DNA of 64,000 nt. Origin: Cladopsammia gracilis (Eukaryota; Cnidaria; Anthozoa; Scleractinia; Dendrophylliidae). Below, one piece after another: positions 10,691 to 21,120 of this stretch. The notes beneath the pieces are model-generated. The model had not been told where the DNA came from. It saw only the letters and a program-made list of their open reading frames with translations, and ran no database searches. The stretch's first letter is position 1. Each line of letters opens with the position of its first letter. A program made the translations under genes and the position numbers. The stretch lies in NCBI GenBank assembly GCA_022457155.1, contig JAJGOT010000003.1:4031501-4095500 (forward strand). Direction: 5' to 3'.

Positions 10691-12648
10691 GAACATTTAT
10701 TTTGTTCTGCGTGAAACAATTTTAGTGTCCTCTACATCACAAGGAACATTTATTTTGTTCTGTGTGAAACAATTTTAGTGTACTCTACATCACAAGGAAC
10801 ATTTATTTTGTTCTGTGTGAAACAATTTTAGTGTACTCTACATCACAAGGAACATTTATGTTGTTCTGCGTGAAGCAATTTTAGTGCCCTCTACGTCACA
10901 ATGAACATTTATTTTGTTCTGCGTGTAGCAATTTTAGTGCCCTCTACGTCACAATGAACATTTATTTTGTTCTGCGTGAAGCAATTTTAGTGTCCTCTAC
11001 ATCACAATGAACATTTATTTTGTTCTGCGTGAAGCAATTTTAGTGTCCTCTACGTCACAATGAACATTTATTTTGTTCTGCGTGAAACAATTTTAGTGTC
11101 CTCTACGTCACAATGAACATTTATTTTGTTCTGCGTGAAGCAATTTTAGTGTCCTCTACGTCACAATGAACATTTATTTTGTTCTGCGTGAAACAATTTT
11201 AGTGTCCTCTACGTCACAATGAACATTTATTTTGTTCTGCGTGAAGCAATTTTAGTGTCCTCTACGTCACAATGAACATTTATTTTGTTCTGCGCGAAAC
11301 AATTTTAGTGTCCTCTACGTCACAATGAACATTTATTTTGTTCTGCGTGAAGCAATTTAGTGTCCTCTACGTCACAATGAACATTTATTTTGTTCTGTGT
11401 GAAGCAATTTTAGTGTCCTCTACATCACAATGAACATTTATTTTGTTCTGCGTGAAGCAATTTTAGTGTCCTCTACGTCACAATGAACATTTATTTTGTT
11501 CTGCGTGAAACAATTTTAGTGTCCTCTACGTCACAATGAACATTTATTTTTTCTGCGTGAAGCAATTTTAGTGTCCTCTACGTCACAATGAACATTTATT
11601 TTGTTCTGCGCGAAACAATTTTAGTGTCCTCTACGTCACAATGAACATTTATTTTTTCTGCGTGAAGCAATTTTAGTGTCCTCTACGTCACAATGAACAT
11701 TTATTTTGTTCTGCGTGAAACAATTTTAGTGTCCTCTACGTCACAATGAACATTTATTTTGTTCTGCGTGAAGCAATTTTAGTGTCCTCTACGTCACAAT
11801 GAACATTTATTTTGTTCTGCGTGAAACAATTTTAGTGTCCTCTACGTCACAATGAACATTTATTTTTTCTGCGTGAAGCAATTTTAGTGTCCTCTACGTC
11901 ACAATGAACATTTATTTTGTTCTGCGTGAAACAATTTTAGTGTCCTCTACGTCACAATGAACATTTATTTTGTTCTGCGTGAAACAATTTTAGTGTCCTC
12001 TACGTCACAATGAACATTTATTTTGTTCTGCGTGAAACAATTTTAGTGTCCTCTACGTCACAATGAACATTTATTTTGTTCTGCGTGAAGCAATTTTAGT
12101 GTCCTCTACGTCACAATGAACATTTATTTTGTTCTGCGCGAAACAATTTTAGTGTCCTCTACGTCACAATGAACATTTATTTTGTTCTGCGTGAAGCAAT
12201 TTTAGTGTCCTCTACGTCACAATGAACATTTATTTTGTTCTGTGTGAAGCAATTTTAGTGTCCTCTACATCACAATGAACATTTATTTTGTTCTGCGTGA
12301 AGCAATTTTAGTGTCCTCTACGTCACAATGAACATTTATTTTGTTCTGTGTGAAGCAATTTTAGTGTCCTCTACATCACAATGAACATTTATTTTGTTCT
12401 GCGTGAAACAATTTTAGTGTCCTCTACGTCACAATGAACATTTATTTTGTTCTGTGTGAAGCAATTTTAGTGTCCTCTACATCACAATGAACATTTATTT
12501 TGTTCTGCGTGAAGCAATTTTAGTGTCCTCTACGTCACAATGAACATTTATTTTGTTCTGTGTGAAGCAATTTTAGTGTCCTCTACATCACAATAAACAT
12601 TTATTTTGTTCTGCGTGAAACAATTTTAGTGTCCACTACATCACAAGA
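10691..12648 (+). repeat. 53-bp satellite, about 37 copies
   Basis: Unit GAACATTTATTTTGTTCTGC / GTGAAGCAATTTTAGTGTCC / TCTACGTCACAAT. Units at the left and right edges end CACAAG instead of CACAAT. Several lack GT in TTTTGTTCTG. Variants GAAAC and GAAGC alternate over much of the array, giving a 106-bp dimer. Units with TGTGAAGC nearly always also read CTACATC instead of CTACGTC. The unit is not a multiple of three and has stops, so it is non-coding. Confidence 0.95.
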
Positions 12649-12785
12649 TAACAAAACCCGGATTGTCATAACAACTAATTACATTGAATTTTTATCAAAA
12701 CGGCGCTAAACGATTGTGTTGAGAGTAGTTCAGAGATGGATCAATCGTGGGTTTTAATCACTGCTGGCTACGTATGAAGAAGACA
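12649..12785. other. Short unique spacer
   Basis: Flank between the satellite and the next element. Nothing recognised. Confidence 0.3.
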
Positions 12786-12940
12786 GTGGCGGATCCAGGA
12801 GGAGGGTCGGGAGGGGGGGGGGGGGTCCGGACCCCCCCCCAATCAGACCTGTTTCTCCCATGTGGCTCATTAGCACTCTTGCTACCCTACAATTTTGAAG
12901 ATTTTTTATAACTGATATTGACTTAAAAATTACACGAAAA
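12786..12940. mobile_element. Left end of a hAT-like MITE (truncated)
   Basis: CAGTGGCGGATCCAGGAGG, then a long G tract, CCGGACCCCCC and CAGACCTGTTTCTCCCATGT. The same order follows in the next element, but no right end is present. It is either truncated or was interrupted by the second copy. Confidence 0.6.
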
Positions 12941-13226
12941 CGGTGGCGGATCCAGGGGGATGGTCGGGGAGGGTCGGGGAGGGGGGGGGGGACCCCCCTT
13001 CAGACCTGTTTCTCCCATGTGGTTCACAAAAATAAAAGAATGAAACTGTTTTATACGTAGTTGTTTCACTTCCACCAATTGACTGATTGTCAATTTTTTG
13101 ACTTAACAAACGCTTTTCGACTCTCAGGAATGCCGGGAATGGCGTGTTAGTGGGTAAAATCGGAAAAATTTTCTGGGGAACATGCACCCGGACCCCCCCT
13201 TTCAGAAATTCCTGGATCCGCCCCTG
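12941..13226. mobile_element. 286-bp hAT-like MITE (GGCGGATCCAG termini), 5-bp target duplication
   Basis: Starts CGGTGGCGGATCCAGGGGG and ends CCTGGATCCGCCCCTG, with G-rich and C-rich inner arms. GAAAA is present at 12,936-12,940 and 13,227-13,231. Same end pattern and duplication length as 6552-6849, and related to 54,542-54,845. Confidence 0.75.
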
Positions 13227-13385
13227 GAAAAGAACTAAAAATTGCCCAGATTACTAACTTTAACAAGCTCTGAAGCTCTGTCATCTTTTGAAGTTAATTC
13301 GTGTTTAAAAAGATGCCTTTTTTCTACGTATGCTAATGAAACAAATTGTAAATAATAACGTCAACAAAGATTCGCATATACATCT

Positions 13386-13553
13386 TATTCATAAATGGCG
13401 GCCAGTTTATTAATATTTTGTAGGCATTATTGTTAGCCTCACTGGCCTCGTTGGCGTGGGCAAAATTCAAAAGAATTTCTGCTCTAAAATGATGCCAGGA
13501 GGCTAATTAACATAAATATAAACGAATGATAAATTGGCCGCCATTTATGAATA
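13386..13553. mobile_element. 168-bp MITE with TATTCATAAATGGCGGCC ends
   Basis: Left TATTCATAAATGGCGGCCAG and right GGCCGCCATTTATGAATA are inverted over about 25 bp, continuing as TTTAT(T/C)AATAT. The interior is non-coding. The AAATGGCGGC end resembles a YY1-type motif, but this may be chance. Confidence 0.65.
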
Positions 13554-13985
13554 TGGTGTAGCGTAGCTATTTACATAATACAATGGCAAGTATAGTATCC
13601 ACGAGCCAATCAGAGAAGAGTATTGAGCACGTGCAGTGAGGTGATCTGGCGCGCACTTTCTCTGGGTACGAGAATGTGTTTTCAGATTTGACTGACAACT
13701 TGGCAAGTGAACAGCAAACTTTTCCACCTCCTTCGTCAGAGGAACGATAGTAGAAAGAACACAACGGAAAAAGACAATGAATTCAGCAGCAAATTTGAGG
13801 ACTACCGTAGAGGAAAAGAGGGAAAATGCATAAGGTTAGGTTTATCATAAGTATCAACTGAAGACGTTTAACATTTGTTAGTTGTCGCGCATTTGATAAT
13901 TCTATAATCACCATGTTTAGTTTTGTGGACATGTTACTCCTCATTTGTATTAACCGAACTTTCAGAGAATGTGTCTTTTCGTTAA
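13554..13985. other. No supported feature
   Basis: Two overlapping minus-strand frames at 13,545-13,764 show no recognisable domain. Confidence 0.3.
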
Positions 13986-14560
13986 ATTTAAGACAAATTT
14001 TAATTTGTTTGCAGAAATGTACAGTGGCGGAATCCTAACGTTTTCAGCAGAAGCATGCGGGACGGGAAAGCCGTTTGCCCGTAGTCCGTTGCAAGCAAGT
14101 TCAAGCAACTTGAACGCTCGTGTTGCTTTTCAATCCAAAGCTGCGGAAATTTTATAGGTAAGTTTACATGTTATTGTAGTTGCTCTCCTACACTTCAAAT
14201 GAACAAATATTTTAATGTTCCTAAAATATTAGAACACTGAAATGAGAGTTGGCGCAGCAAACACAAATAAGCCAACTGAACAAGTGCTTTATATATGGAG
14301 CAACAAAAATTGTTTAAATCTTTGACCGCGACAATTGAAAATTGACCAATATCCTTTGCTGGAAGAAATATTCCATTAGTTTTAAAGCCGATTTAAAGAA
14401 ACATTTATAAATGTGACATTAGTTTAACCACATTTATTATTCTAACGTTTACAGCAGAAGTATCAAAAGCCGTTTGCACGTGGTTCGCTGGAAACAAGTT
14501 CAAACAACTTGAACGCTCGTAATGCTTTCAATTAAAAGCCGCGGAAGAGGTAAGCTTAAT
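13986..14560 (+). repeat. Tandem duplication of an exon-like unit
   Basis: Two diverged copies about 430 bp apart. Each has TTTNCAGCAGAAG, then GCCGTTTGC(C/A)CG, CAAGTTCAA(G/A)CAACTTGAACG and a donor-like end (TTATAG|GTAAGT near 14,156; GAAGAG|GTAAGC near 14,549). Similarity continues into the next 150 bp (ATTTTAAT..., GGC(A)CA(G/A)CAAACACAAAT, GAACAAGTGCTT). An acceptor-like AG before and a GTAAG after both copies suggest a duplicated exon of a non-coding or decayed gene. The reading frame is not shared between copies. Confidence 0.4.
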
Positions 14561-14665
14561 TGTTGTTCTTCTGTACTTCAAACGAATGAATATTTTAATT
14601 TTTAAAATTATGCACACTTCAATGCAAAAATTGGCACAACAAACACAAATGCTGAACAAGTGCTT

Positions 14666-14822
14666 ACAGCTATTTCAATTAACGTTGTCGGATGAAAGTT
14701 CAAAGCCAAGACCGCAAAGTCGTATGGGTAGTTGTAAACAGCCGTTGCATAAAAATCCCACACTACCTTGCGGTCTTGGTTTTTACGCTTTTTCATCCGA
14801 CAACGTTAATAGAAATAGCTGT
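14666..14822. mobile_element. 157-bp MITE, long inverted repeats
   Basis: ACAGCTATTTCAATTAACGT plus TGTCGGATGAAA and CAAGACCGCAA on the left are inverted at the right end (TTGCGGTCTTGG ... TAGAAATAGCTGT), about 50 bp per arm. Non-coding; it invades the second exon-like copy. Confidence 0.75.
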
Positions 14823-14868
14823 ATATTTAAGTTAAGCTTTAATATTCGTTGTGAGCAACTGAAGTATT

Positions 14869-15093
14869 AGCTGCGGTTACACGTTGCCACATTTGAATAT
14901 ATTTGGGCAAACATAATCAACTGTTTTTTTTTTTTTGTATTTCACTTCTGTCTCCATCTAGGTAAATTCGAAAGAACAATAGCCGCGGCACGATTAAGCG
15001 TGCAAGGGCTATTAATTCAAATTAAGCGTGCACTCGCTATTGTTGTTTTCGAGTTTACCAAGGTAAAAGTTGAAACGTGTAACCGCAGCTATT
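14869..15093. mobile_element. MITE family TAGCTGCGGTTACACG, copy 1
   Basis: Begins TTAGCTGCGGTTACACGTTG and ends CAACGTGTAACCGCAGCTA-like (GAAACGTGTAACCGCAGCTA). Inner arms GGTAAATTCGAAAGAACAAT and ATTGTTGTTTTCGAGTTTAC. A T-rich insertion of about 65 bp lies in the left arm. Copy 2 is at 19,873-20,030. Confidence 0.7.
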
Positions 15094-15894
15094 ATCATTT
15101 TACCGCGAAGTTTGAATTTTGGTGACGATTGACAAAATGTTGTTTGCTGGAAGACGATGACAGTTTTACCGGACATTTTATGATTTATTCATTTATTGAA
15201 ACATTTATCAACGCACGAGCATTTGACTTTTTTTTTTTGCAATTTTTTAATGTATCAAAAAGGAATCTTAATGTAGTTTGAGATAAAAAAAAAATATAAT
15301 TATAGCGACTTTATGTTAAACAAACTTCCAGGCGCCGATAAACCGCGAAACGAACGACGGTGGTTAAGTAACAATCCGTATAATAAGTAGGCAATTCTCT
15401 ATTGTTCCGATGCATTTCCCTTTCCCCACATAAGAATGTTTAGATTTTCGTACTGAGAATGCGTCAACCTAAATGGTTTTGAAATAAAATTTACTGAAAC
15501 TTTATTTTAAAGCGATGTGTCTTTTGTGTTACAAGATTTTATCCGATCGTGAGACTCTAAAACAATGGCCAAGAAAAACTTCTAATTTTCCATGTTCCCC
15601 ACATAGAATTTTTGTTGCATTAAAAATCACAATAGTTTTCACTAAAAGGGAATCAATTAGTAAACTAGAGATAAATAAATGCGCTGCCTGATGAAGTTAT
15701 GGTAGATTTTCATGTTTTAGCCGACGGTTTCAACAATAGCGCAATTTACACCTTTCTGCATTTTTTTTTATTTTATTTTCCAAATTCTTGCTCTCCATCG
15801 ATTAGATGATTCTTAGCAAGTGGTCAGCGGTCTTACTAATAATATTAAATAACAAAAATAGAAAGTCAGAACATAACTAACTTAGCTCTGAAAG
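15094..15894. other. No supported feature
   Basis: AT-rich. The last part (15,780-15,894) may be 3' untranslated sequence of the LINE fragment that follows on the minus strand. Confidence 0.35.
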
Positions 15895-16260
15895 AATTTG
15901 CAGTTTCTGCCTCAACAACGTTCAGGGGTAGGCTATTCCAGTCCCTGATTGTATTAGGAAAAAAGAAAACAGATGATAATTTGTTTCAGATGCTGGGACT
16001 TTATACGAAAATTTATGCATGTGCCTGCTAGAGCGACCAGCAGGCTCCAGATACTTCTGTCGATCTATCTCAACTAGGTTATGGTACATTTTGTATAGCA
16101 TCGTTAGCCTTGCTTTCCTCCTACGCAGTTCTAAAGTTTCCCATTCAAGTTCTTCCAACATTTCTTTGACACTAGCAAATCTTTCATAGCGATGTAGTAC
16201 GTAGCGTGCAGCTCTGCGTAAGAATGCATTCCGTGCATTCTTACACGGATTGTTAATTAA
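15895..16260 (-). pseudogene. LINE (non-LTR retrotransposon) reverse transcriptase C-terminal fragment
   Basis: On the minus strand from about 16,235 the protein reads RRAARYVLHRYERFASVKEM, then a LEWETLELRRRKARLTMLYK-like block, YHNLV, YLEP, and SFF. This is the familiar C-terminal end of CR1/L2-type reverse transcriptases in animals (RRAARxV ... LxWxxLxxRRxxARLxMxYK ... SFFPxTIRDWNxLP). The end RDWNSLP is present but in another frame: one extra or missing base in the T run near 15,960 shifts it. Only about 110 residues of an enzyme of some 900 remain, which is the usual 5' truncation. The frame before 16,235 is unrelated. Not functional. Confidence 0.8.
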
Positions 16261-17090
16261 TTGCATTTATCGGGTATTGAATTTCGTTGCAAGACCGAAA
16301 TAGCTGCACAGTGTTATTCACAAGGGATCAATCAACAAAACGGTGTCGGGCTTTTACGATATTCGACCCGACATCCAGCGAGATATTTGCGTCATATTTG
16401 GAAAAGCTAAGAACATGCGAGTCGTGTTGCGTAAATGGTTTCCTCCGATTAGGAAACATATTTTAAATATCAGAATTTCCTAACATATTTTTGTTTTTTG
16501 TCAAATTTCACTGCGAGTATCCATCAAACCTACATACTCTATAAATTCGTTCAAAGTCGACATCTCCCAAAAACCAAGTGCGAATTTTCGCTCGAAACAT
16601 CGCAAGCCGAAGAATCGGCAGCATCCTTAAGCGTCAACTACAATACATTGCAGAATACGCAAGGAAATGCGCGCGCTATGATTGGTTAACTCATTGACTC
16701 CTGAAAAGTTTACGTTTTTGAGTGATTTTCTGCATATAAACGAGCCATAGGATTTTGTGACTCCATATTTGGGGTTACAATCGAAAGTTCTGCTGTCCTA
16801 AAACACTGAAGGCTCGAGTTTCCTAGAAACCTTATTCTGACGTTGTGTTTTTGCTTCGTGAGCTCTAAGAACGACTCAAATATGGTTTGTATGCGATTTT
16901 TGGTAAGTTTACATCCATTTTCCATCTTTAGTAGCTGCCTGATGAGCATCATTAAGCGTGAAGGTAGCTAAGAGTCCACTTTCTCAAAGACACGAGTAAG
17001 GTGATCTACTTCGTTTGCGAATTTGGCTTGTTGCTCGTAGAACTGGAAAAATGGCCGCTCCGAAACGAAGTAGCCTTGGGACTCCACTCC
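16261..17090. other. No supported feature
   Basis: Open frames at 16,498-16,689 and 16,710-16,952 show no domain I know. ATGGCCGCTCCGAAACGAAG at 17,051 looks like a start region but closes quickly. Confidence 0.35.
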
Positions 17091-17700
17091 TGATTAGGCA
17101 TTTGCCGATTGTGCTAGTAAAAGTGGCATATTATGCTAGTGGCAGTGCTCGTTTTTTTGCCCAAATTATGCTCAAATTATGCTCGCTTTTCAAAATTATG
17201 CTACTTTTCTAAAAAATTATTCTCGTCCCCCTCCTCTTTTCCAGTGGTGGATTCGAGGCGTCTATCCCGGGCAAGTTGTGCAGGCTTTGGTCTATCCTCT
17301 CTGTTCTCGCTACCTTGTAAACTATCTGGATGTAAGTTCACTGCACTTGACTGGTTTGGCGTGGCGGCCGCCATTTTGAAACGAGCACTGGGAGAAAGAC
17401 TAAGGAGTCTGGGACCGAGACACAGACTTCCGGTTCCGTTTCATCGAACTCCCGCGGTATCTCAACACAAGTAAAAAAAATCGAAAAATAGGAGTGGAAG
17501 CAACTGTTAATAGTAATCTATCATTTTTAGTAGCCGAGATCTTCGTTTTCTTGAATTATTCTAAAATTGTGCTATTAAGACAAGAAAATATACGGATTAT
17601 GCTAGCAGTGTTACTTTTGGAAAAAGGGCAAAAATTATGCTCAATTCCTCAGATTATGCCAAAAATTATGCTAGCACAATCGGCAAGAGCCTACTACTGA
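17091..17700. mobile_element. 610-bp TIR element with subterminal AATTATGCT repeats
   Basis: Left TTAGGCATTTGCCGATTGTG then CTAGTA; right is the inverse of AGTAGGCTCTTGCCGATTGT, GCTAGCAT. Both ends carry several copies of AATTATGCT or its inverse (17,165-17,215 and 17,600-17,675), a typical transposase-binding layout. The middle (17,225-17,480) is more GC-rich and holds a short minus-strand frame. Superfamily not assigned. Confidence 0.6.
17201..17374 (-). CDS. Possible 57-residue first exon inside the TIR element
   Basis: The minus strand has AAAATGGCGGC at 17,374, opening a 57-residue frame that starts MAAATPNQSSAV and ends in a charged, helix-like segment (ARDRRLESTTGKEEGDE) before TAG at 17,201. 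Composition is protein-like and differs from the AT-rich flanks. The start sits in a YY1-type motif common at TATA-less animal promoters. It could be a captured gene fragment or the first exon of the element's own gene; the last residues run into the AATTATGC repeats, so the true exon probably ends earlier. No family recognised. Confidence 0.3.
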   Translation of the reverse strand: MAAATPNQSSAVNLHPDSLQGSENREDRPKPAQLARDRRLESTTGKEEGDENNFLEK

Positions 17701-17954
17701 TGAATTTATTGACCTACCACGGCAAATTTTGGAAATTGCGACCACTGAAGAACACAACAAGCGCGAAATTTCGGTGGTAGGTCGGAGTGGCTATGGACTA
17801 AGTATAAATATGCAATATGTGAAAAGAACGCTGTCAAATTCAAAACTTCTCGCTTTTTCCCAGCATGCAGCGCAGTCGTGATGTTGAAAATCGAGGCAAG
17901 GCCTGGATGCTCTGGAACTAGAGGCTGTAGCTCGGCCCGGACAACGAATAAGAC
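17701..17954. other. No supported feature
   Basis: Two overlapping minus frames here are not convincing. The stretch ends with the target duplication GAATAAGAC of the next element. Confidence 0.3.
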
Positions 17955-18668
17955 AGCCGATTCGCATATAATTAACCGCATATAAGCGAGTCAAATTAAC
18001 ATCAAATTACCGTATGCAATCGGTTAAAGTAAGCCCAATTCACCTACTGAGAAATAACGAAAATAGGGCTGATCTCAAACTGGCTTTTGTGTTCCACTTG
18101 AATATTTTACATAAAGTAATACTCCTTGTTTTAGTAAAAGAAAGAAAAAGATCAGAAGGGTGTATTCCTTGAACCCGAGTCGTTTGCTTCATAACTAATA
18201 CCCATATCCACTACACCAAGGAGGGCTAGCTGAGAGGAACTGTAATTTTTAACATATTTATAGAGTTACCCATAACCATAAATTCTCTATTTTCGAATTG
18301 CCCATAATACACTTTGTTTGCCCCCCAAATTTTGCATAAACTATTGTTTTTAAATGCTCTTGGGAATATGCATTCCTCCCAAGATCATTAACAAACAATA
18401 GTTTATGCAAAGTTTGGGGGGCAAACAAAGTGTATTATGGGCAATTGGAAAATAGAGAATGAAAGCTAACCGTTTTCAAATCAGTGCTTAACCCTAAACA
18501 CTGCAGATCAGTGCTAAACTGAAGCTATTTTCTCTCAGTTCTGTGTCTAACGTCAGTAATATAAAGAATACTACTGTTAGGTAAATGGGGCCTATTTTAC
18601 CGCTTGCATGCGGTTATTTGATGTTAATTAGACCCTCTTATATGCGGTTAATTGTACGCGAATCGGGT
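17955..18668. mobile_element. 714-bp element with about 80-bp inverted repeats and 9-bp target duplication
   Basis: Left arm contains CCGATTCGCATATAATTAAC, CGCATATAAG and CAAATTAACATCAAATTACC; the right arm (18,590-18,666) is its inverse with about ten changes. GAATAAGAC (17,946-17,954) and GAATAAGAG (18,669-18,677) flank it. Long arms with a 9-bp duplication fit Mutator-like elements. A second MITE is nested inside. No transposase. Confidence 0.7.
18282..18460. mobile_element. 179-bp foldback MITE (TTTGCCCCCCAAA core)
   Basis: Arms of about 70 bp: ATTCTCTATTTTCGAATTGC, CCATAATACACTTTG, TTTGCCCCCCAAATTTTGCA, TAAACTATTGTTT and their inverse, with only a few mismatches. Near-perfect pairing indicates recent origin. 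Nested in the 714-bp element. Confidence 0.8.
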
Positions 18669-18677
18669 GAATAAGAG

Positions 18678-19600
18678 CAAAAACAATCACTTCTAAGCTA
18701 GGACTAGGACTGATTTTTGCTGTGAGCGTTGACTTGTGGGTTTGCAACGATGATTTTAATAAAAATAACTGAATGCAAAAACGTGATTTTTTTTTTCTGA
18801 CTTTAAAAATGGTCATTTTTGTTCTTGTTTAAATTGAAACGCTGATTTTTTTGCGAAAATATCGCTGACTTTTGTGTTTATTGGTATCTCAATTTGAAGG
18901 ACTTTCTAGTCAATGCTCACAACTGATACTTAGGGCAAGGTTCGCGCGATTGTGAAAGTTGCAATTTTTTAAAGCAGTGGAGTCTTGTGCGGGTGGTTTG
19001 GGGCGGTTGAAGTGTCAAAGGGTTAAACCGAGTTCATTATGATGTAACTCGATAAAGCACGCACCCGACGAAATGCTCATTGTAACCGTTTTTAAGTGCG
19101 AGAAGCACTCGCTTTTGGCTCGTGCTTTTCTGCACTTCTCTCGTGTTCTTAAATTTCTGTATGCTTCTAAAACTCAACAATGCACTCAAAAATAAAATTC
19201 TCGGGAATTTTAGCCACGTTTTCAAAATCGCTGAAGTGCGCGCGAGACAATACGCCAAAAACTATCGGACGAGCAAATACAAGTTCAACGCACATTCGTT
19301 TTAACAGCCAACATCTGACAAATTTTGGTTTAAAGATGACTTTTTCTCCGCAAGTGTCAAGCAAAATGTCGCAAAAAGTTGTTCAAATCGTCAACTCATT
19401 TTGGAGTTTTTGACACCTTTTGTTTTTTTTGTTTTTGTTTTTTTAACTTTCATTTAAAATGCATTTTATAAAATAAACTTCCGCCAATTTAAGATTTGTA
19501 AATTTTGCTTTTGAAAAATGTTAGGTTGAACTCAAAGTAACTTTATTTTAGTCAAAGAAATAGGGTGTTTTTAATTTCTGACCTTCGAAGGTTGAAAGTT
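18678..19600. other. No supported feature
   Basis: Several short overlapping frames on both strands at 19,037-19,413, none with a recognisable domain. Simple TTTTTGTTTTTG tract at 19,420-19,445. Confidence 0.35.
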
Positions 19601-20104
19601 TAAAAGGGCTGTGTCATGACGGTTTATATGTTTTTGTCTCTGACTGTGCTAGAATTAAAACTGAGCAGTTTACTTCGAACACGAAACGCTCAAGCTCTTA
19701 GAACACCAAGAACAAGATATCAAGTCAATTCTTGTAGAAAAAATAAACCATAATCAGTTTTTAGTAAATTTTCCCAAAGCACATTGAACAAACTTGAAAA
19801 AATTGGCCGATTTTTTCAAGTTGCAATCCATTTCCATCCTGGCCATCTGTAGTCAGAGACACTTGGATCATAATAGCTGCGGTTACACGTTTCAACTTTT
19901 ACCTTGGTAAACTCGATAGCACAATAGCCAGTGCACGCATAATTTGAATTAACAATAGCCCTTGCACGCTCTAGCGTGCCGCGGCTATTGTTCTTTCGAA
20001 TTTACCTAGGTAAAAGTGGCAGCTTATGTTTGCGTTTCCACTGATATAAAAAATTATTTTTGCTTTTTAAAATAACATTAAAATGGTGACATAGCCCCTT
20101 TAAA
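19601..20104. mobile_element. TIR element (AAAGGGGCTATGTCA ends), copy 1
   Basis: Left TTTAAAAGGGCTGTGTCATG, right GGTGACATAGCCCCTTTAAA. The interior shares TTTCAAGTTGCAATCCATTT, CCATCCTGGCCATCTG and GTTTCCACTGATATAAA with copy 2 (26,818-27,194). The MITE at 19,873-20,030 is inserted in this copy only. Confidence 0.65.
19873..20030. mobile_element. MITE family TAGCTGCGGTTACACG, copy 2, nested
   Basis: Starts TAGCTGCGGTTACACGTTTC with AACTTTTACCTTGGTAAACT; ends GAATTTACCTAGGTAAAAGT, GGCAGCTTA. The core has AATTTGAATTAACAATAGCC. Absent at the corresponding place in 26,818-27,194. Confidence 0.7.
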
Positions 20105-20310
20105 CTTTACACAATTTTCCGATAAATTTCATACCTTCACATTTTCACAAGATATATTCATTTCCACATTGGGAGAAATCCTTGTATTAAAATCCATTTT
20201 CCAAATTCGTTTTCCAAATTTCGAAGGTTGTTTCGTGTTCACGATTTGGCTCATTGGAACCTTTTGATCTTCAAAATGGAATAGGTGTCAACTGGAGTAA
20301 ACTGTGATAA

Positions 20311-20761
20311 TTAAGTAATGCTCCACATAAGAACGATAGCATACTTCATTGTTCTGCGGCATTGGCTCTTTCTCACATAAAATATCTTTGATTTCAAGAA
20401 TAGAGGAGGAGCTGATGGTTAATAATTATATTTCATTATAAAAATACAGAAAATCCATTTACGTCAATTTAATTTTAGGAAATGTTCGTGCTTAACCAAT
20501 CAGAATAGCAAAAGACAATACCTAATAATTTTGCTTCTTTGATGAAGTTCCCCAAATACAATATCTTTTAAAAATCACATGTTGTGCGATTGGGTCTCAA
20601 ATAACTTGAAACCTTAAAAAAGATAGACAAAATGAACCTTAACTTTTTAGCGGTTTTTGAGTCTAGGCCAATGAGATCACTAGTTGTAACAATGAAAAAA
20701 GTTGACATTCCATCGTGCATTGCCGTTCAGCACTATCCTTCTTATGCGGAACATTACTTAA
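20311..20761 (+). mobile_element. TTAA-flanked 443-bp element (family AGTAATGCTCCAC), copy 1
   Basis: TTAA then GTAATGCTCCACATAAGAAC, ending with GTTCCGCATAAGAAGGATAG in inverse and TTAA. Four copies occur in the window: here, 25,382-25,811 (inverted), 34,819-35,270 and 53,991-54,448. All have TTAA at both ends, which fits piggyBac-type targeting. All share AACCAATCAGAATAGCA and TTTGAGTCTAGGCCAATGA. No transposase, so non-autonomous. Confidence 0.8.
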
Positions 20762-20820
20762 ATGAAATGTTGTTTTCTTCTCGATTTGTAGTTTCCTTCT
20801 TCTTCCTGAGCGTCACTTGA

Positions 20821-21120
20821 ACTTGGCTAACACTCTACCATCCACCAAGTACGGATCAACCATTGAATCCTCGGTACCGAAGCATGCCTTATGGTAATCT
20901 ACAGTACACCAATGGTTCACCCCAGTACCACAGCATGCCCAGTAGTCTTCGCCGGTACCACAGCATACCCAATGGTCATCTCAGTAATTTGGTCAGTCAA
21001 TTCCTTGTGGGTTGGGAATGGTGGGTAAATAGGGCTCTGGATGAACCTTACAATACAAACCTCACTGATGCACACACATTCGGTCAGAAGTCAACGGACT
21101 TCTTATTCGGCTTAATTTAG
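20821..21120 (+). CDS. Unassigned frame with Tyr/Pro/Ser tandem motif (possible exon)
   Basis: An open frame runs from about 20,821 to a TAG at 21,118. Its middle repeats a motif of about 12-13 residues: YRSMPYGNLQY, YHSMPSSLRRY, YHSIPNGHL. The repetition shows in DNA too (GGTACCGAAGCATGCC, AGTACCACAGCATGCCC, GGTACCACAGCATACCC). There is no good ATG, and a pyrimidine tract ending in AG precedes it (20,800-20,815), though in another frame. It could be an exon of a low-complexity secreted or matrix protein, or a short minisatellite. I cannot name a family. Confidence 0.25.
   Translation, partial: TWLTLYHPPSTDQPLNPRYRSMPYGNLQYTNGSPQYHSMPSSLRRYHSIPNGHLSNLVSQFLVGWEWWVNRALDEPYNTNLTDAHTFGQKSTDFLFGLI

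Noticed and set aside
10691..12648. CRISPR array
   Set aside because: Units are contiguous with no spacers, and the window is eukaryotic in character.
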